The position numbers were made by a program, and so were the translations under genes. A DNA stretch of 64,000 bases from CAWJPW01 sp963844845. Its GTDB lineage: Bacteria > Acidobacteriota > Thermoanaerobaculia > Thermoanaerobaculales > Sulfomarinibacteraceae. Position 1 is the first letter of the stretch, and every line of letters starts with the position of its first letter. The stretch is taken from contig CAWJPW010000003.1 in the NCBI GenBank assembly GCA_963844845.1, positions 620,001-684,000 on the forward strand, written 5' to 3'. Of the stretch, positions 61,144 through 64,000 are shown piece after piece. Below the pieces are notes generated by a model, which saw only the letters and a program-made list of their open reading frames with translations, had not been told where the DNA came from and searched no databases.

Positions 61144-63909
61144 TCAGGACGACGGTCCCCGCAGCACCTCGCGGGTGAGAATCGCCGGGAGTACATCCGG
61201 CGCCAGCTGCGGCAGCAGCTCCGCCGCCTCCCGGACCGCCTCGGCGCGCTTGCCGGTGGCCGCGAGGGCGGTGAGGCGCAGGGCCCGGGCGAGGTCGTAA
61301 AGCTGGTGCTGGAGGAAGTCGTCGCGCGCCAACGGCTCCAGCGCGGCGGCTGCCGCGTCGAGGGTGGCGAGGGCCTCGCCCGGGTGTCCCAGCGCAAGCT
61401 GGGCGGCACCCTGAGCGAGGCGGGCCTCGAAGGCTGCGTCCGGGAGATTGTTCGCGAGCCGCGCCATGCGCTCGGGGTCGTCCGGCCGGGTGGCGCCGGT
61501 GCGCCAGCGGGCCAGGCAGGCGATCGCTTCGCCGCCTGGCGCCCATGCCCACGACTGCGCACGCTCGTCGGCGGCGGTGCACTCGTCCCACCACAGATGG
61601 ATGCGCGCCCACATCGCGGCACCGAGCCGGTCGCGGAGGTCGAGCGGGGCGCCGGCCATGAGGGAGCCCACCTCGCGGGTGGCGGCGCTGCTCGACCTCT
61701 GCTCCATGGCCAGGCGCAGCCGTAGGATCGGTGTGTCGTAGCCCTCGCGGGCGCCGGTCGACGCCGACAGTGGCCGCGCGAGCTCCGCCTCGGCGCCGCT
61801 GAGGTCCCCGGTGAGGGCGACGAGGTGGGCGAGGCGATACACGACCTCCTCGTAGGGCGTTTCCTCTGCGGTGCGGTCGAGCTGTGCGATCGCCCCGTGG
61901 AGGTCGCCGGCGCGGGCAAGCGCGCAGCTCGTTCCGAGGCCGAGGAGAACCCGGTAGGGCTCCTCGGCGAGCAGAGGCGCCGCCCGCGCCGCCAGCTTGG
62001 CGCCCGCCTCCCGCACCTGCTCCGGGCTCAGCGGAGAGACGGCGCTCCCCGTCCAGCGGAGCTCGGTGAGCCGCGTCAGAAACCAACGGCGCAGCGGGCG
62101 CAGGTCGCGGCCGGCGTTGGGGCCGGGCACTGGATTGCCCAGCGCGTCCACTCGGCCCGTGGCGGCGGCGAAATGGTAGGAGCTGCCGCCATCGTCATCC
62201 ACGGTGAGGTCGTAGGCGGCGGTGTGCCCTTCCCGCAGGCGTTCGGGGACGAGCGGAGTATAGAACTGCCAGTGAAGCCTGGCGGAGTCGCGGAGCCCCG
62301 TCTCCGGCGACCGGAGGACGTCGCCGGTACCCCCTTTGTTGCTCTCACTCGGTGGAGCCACGACGATCTCGGCGACCACGGGGAGCATCCCCAGCCGATT
62401 GGCGTGGGCGAGGAAGCGCAGGCGGGGTGGGTCGCCCGGTACGCCGACCACGTCGTAGAGGAACCCCGAGTGGTAGAGCACCTGCTCCCATCGTTGCGCA
62501 GCGGGCCAGTAGAGGAGAAGCGCGCTGGGGAAGAAGGAGGGGTGATGGGCCGTCACCACCAGCTCGGTGCGCCCGTCACCGTCGAGGTCCATGGGGTAGA
62601 GCGTGGGCTGGACGCTGCGGTTGTACTCGTCGGACCACATCTCGATGAGCTGGGAGGGGGTGGCGACGAGCCTCACGCGGCCTTCCCGGTCGAGGACGGT
62701 GAGCCGAGCTGGTCGCACCACGGGGGTGGCGTTGACGTCCGGAGCTCGCTTTGGCAGCAGGGCCAGCTCCTTAACACCGTCGCCGTCGAGGTCCACCGGT
62801 ACGGGCTGGCGGAGCTCGGTACCGAGATCACGACGCCATGCCGTGTGACCTTCCTTGTCCAGCCCCCGCACCTCGCTGCCGTTGACCTCCACCCGGGTCG
62901 CCGCGCCGTGGTGGGCGCGGAGGAGAACCGGGGCTGCCAGGGCGACCAGGATCGCCGCAACGGCGGCTGCCGCCAGCTTTCGGCGCGCCACCTTGAACCG
63001 CGGCCGGGCACGTCGCAGTGTGAGCGCATGCTCCACCTGGCTGGCGGTGGGCCGGTCCGCCGGCTCCGGCTCGAGCATCCAACACAGCAGGCGGTCGAGC
63101 CAGCGTGGGCAGTCGCGGCGAAGGGAACGTACAGGGGTGGGGCGGGTTCGCTGGCGGGCCATCAGGGTCGCCACTGCGGTCTCTCGCTTGAGCGGCACCT
63201 CGCCGGTGAGACACTGCCATAGCGTGAGGCCCAGGCCGTAGACGTCAACCGCTGTGGTGAGCTCCTCGCCGGTGGCCTGCTCGGGTGCCATGTAGGCCGG
63301 GGTCCCCACGGCAGTGGCGGTCTCGGTCAGCGACAGGTCGGAGACGAGCGCACGCACCAGGCCCATGTCGCACAGCTTGACCGCCCCGCCCGGAGCGACC
63401 AGGAGGTTTCCGGGCTTGACGTCGCGGTGGACGAGCCCCTGCTCGTGCAGGTGGTTCAGGGCTGCGGCCACCTGGCGGCCGGCTGCCACCGCCTCGTCCA
63501 CCGGTAGTGGCGGGCCGGTCTCGAGACGGTCACGCAGGCTCGTCCCCTCAACCAACTCCATGGCGAGGAAGGTGTATGCGTCCGCGGTGTGGAGGTCGTG
63601 GACTGCGGCGGCGTTGGGATGCGGCGAGCGCGCGACGCGGACCTCGCGGCGCAACCGCTCCATCGTCGCCGGCGAGCCCAGGGTCGGGTAGATCACCTTG
63701 ATCGCCACCTTCAGCCCGAGCACGCGGTCATGGGCGGCAAAGACGATGCCGCTTCCGCCGCTCCCCAGCTCTCTGATGAGCTCAAAGCGCCCGGCGAGGA
63801 CGTCGCCCGGGCAAGGCATCCGCTTGGGCACCCCCGGGGAGTCCTTCCACGTAGGGTCAGCCCAACTCTGAGTCAGCTCGTTCAGCTCGTTCTTCATGCG
63901 ACGAGGCAT
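61144..63909 (-). CDS. Transmembrane Ser/Thr protein kinase with FG-GAP-like and TPR sensor region (paralogue)
   Basis: 921 residues from ATG 63909 (a second ATG at 63897 is in frame). Kinase domain ~40-290: G-loop LGSGGSG, Lys71 in VAIK, HRDVKPGN (161-168), DMG (181-183) and AYMAPEQ. One helix (LAAAAVAAILVALAAPVLL) is followed by the same sensor layout as 40583: DLDGDGVKE, DLDGDGRTE, LYHSGFLYDVVG, LRFLAHANRLGMLPVVAEIV and a TPR-like C-terminus. TACAAT (63929-63924) is a possible -10. The two kinases flank about 18 kb of mixed genes and probably arose by duplication. Confidence 0.92.
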   Translation of the reverse strand: MPRRMKNELNELTQSWADPTWKDSPGVPKRMPCPGDVLAGRFELIRELGSGGSGIVFAAHDRVLGLKVAIKVIYPTLGSPATMERLRREVRVARSPHPNAAAVHDLHTADAYTFLAMELVEGTSLRDRLETGPPLPVDEAVAAGRQVAAALNHLHEQGLVHRDVKPGNLLVAPGGAVKLCDMGLVRALVSDLSLTETATAVGTPAYMAPEQATGEELTTAVDVYGLGLTLWQCLTGEVPLKRETAVATLMARQRTRPTPVRSLRRDCPRWLDRLLCWMLEPEPADRPTASQVEHALTLRRARPRFKVARRKLAAAAVAAILVALAAPVLLRAHHGAATRVEVNGSEVRGLDKEGHTAWRRDLGTELRQPVPVDLDGDGVKELALLPKRAPDVNATPVVRPARLTVLDREGRVRLVATPSQLIEMWSDEYNRSVQPTLYPMDLDGDGRTELVVTAHHPSFFPSALLLYWPAAQRWEQVLYHSGFLYDVVGVPGDPPRLRFLAHANRLGMLPVVAEIVVAPPSESNKGGTGDVLRSPETGLRDSARLHWQFYTPLVPERLREGHTAAYDLTVDDDGGSSYHFAAATGRVDALGNPVPGPNAGRDLRPLRRWFLTRLTELRWTGSAVSPLSPEQVREAGAKLAARAAPLLAEEPYRVLLGLGTSCALARAGDLHGAIAQLDRTAEETPYEEVVYRLAHLVALTGDLSGAEAELARPLSASTGAREGYDTPILRLRLAMEQRSSSAATREVGSLMAGAPLDLRDRLGAAMWARIHLWWDECTAADERAQSWAWAPGGEAIACLARWRTGATRPDDPERMARLANNLPDAAFEARLAQGAAQLALGHPGEALATLDAAAAALEPLARDDFLQHQLYDLARALRLTALAATGKRAEAVREAAELLPQLAPDVLPAILTREVLRGPSS

Positions 63910-64000
63910 TCAACCCGCCTCGTATTGTAGCGCTGCCGCTCGGAGCTCCCATTATCAGGTCTTAGGGTTTTCGGGCGGTGATGCCGAGGCTCGGCGATCT

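Overview
The window is GC-rich bacterial DNA. It most resembles an uncultured Acidobacteriota (Thermoanaerobaculia/Holophagae type). This is inferred from the gene families: Oar-like TonB-dependent receptors with carboxypeptidase-regulatory domains, CadC-like winged-helix/TolB/TPR regulators, large transmembrane Ser/Thr kinases, C69 and S9 peptidases, and many secreted PD40/BNR/beta-helix proteins. No 16S gene is present to settle it.

Layout. 1-8 kb: a partial secreted beta-helix protein, a small membrane protein, a PlsC-like acyltransferase, a PD40/CxxCH periplasmic protein, and several secreted proteins that share a C-terminal DGFExG...W tail, one of them broken. 8-19.3 kb: a Lys-rich micropeptide, a CadC-like regulator, a small membrane protein, a probable selenoprotein with an in-frame UGA at a U-x-x-C thioredoxin motif, a DEAD-box helicase, an SGNH lipoprotein esterase, a GFA-family protein, a tail-bearing secreted protein and a C69 dipeptidase. 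19.8-23.3 kb: an arsR - ArsP-like permease - mini-thioredoxin - exported FmdE-domain cluster with two near-identical operators, then a lipoprotein. 23.4-27.8 kb: an integrase remnant, a BNR-repeat secreted protein, tRNA-Leu(CAG) and RNase R. 28-40.4 kb: a TetR-controlled acyl-metabolism cluster of receptor, two SDRs, a KASIII-like enzyme, an acyl-CoA ligase, a thiolase and three alpha/beta hydrolases. 40.5-47.5 kb: a transmembrane kinase, fragments of a second kinase and of an MCP meeting at a deletion scar, and two tandem beta-helix genes, the second frameshifted in a poly-G tract. 47.6-56.1 kb: dnaE, a SAM-riboswitch-like leader with terminator, metK, a DegP-type protease, an esterase-TPR protein and a small CbiX-like protein. 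56.5-64 kb: an S9 peptidase with an unusual C-terminal domain, a diguanylate cyclase and another transmembrane kinase.

The spacers hold several repeat families: a 162-bp palindromic element (five copies, two intact), a 249-bp inverted-repeat element, heptad (GTGAAGA-type) arms in inverted pairs, and degenerate GGCCCC-type runs. No transposase, CRISPR array or prophage is visible.

The strongest novelty candidates are: (1) the UGA-containing thioredoxin-fold secreted protein, whose downstream hairpin carries a GGUC apical loop at the same offset from UGA as in E. coli fdhF; (2) the recurring C-terminal tail shared by unrelated secreted proteins; (3) the 162-bp hairpin element; (4) the lipid cluster with a KASIII homologue lacking the canonical His and Asn.
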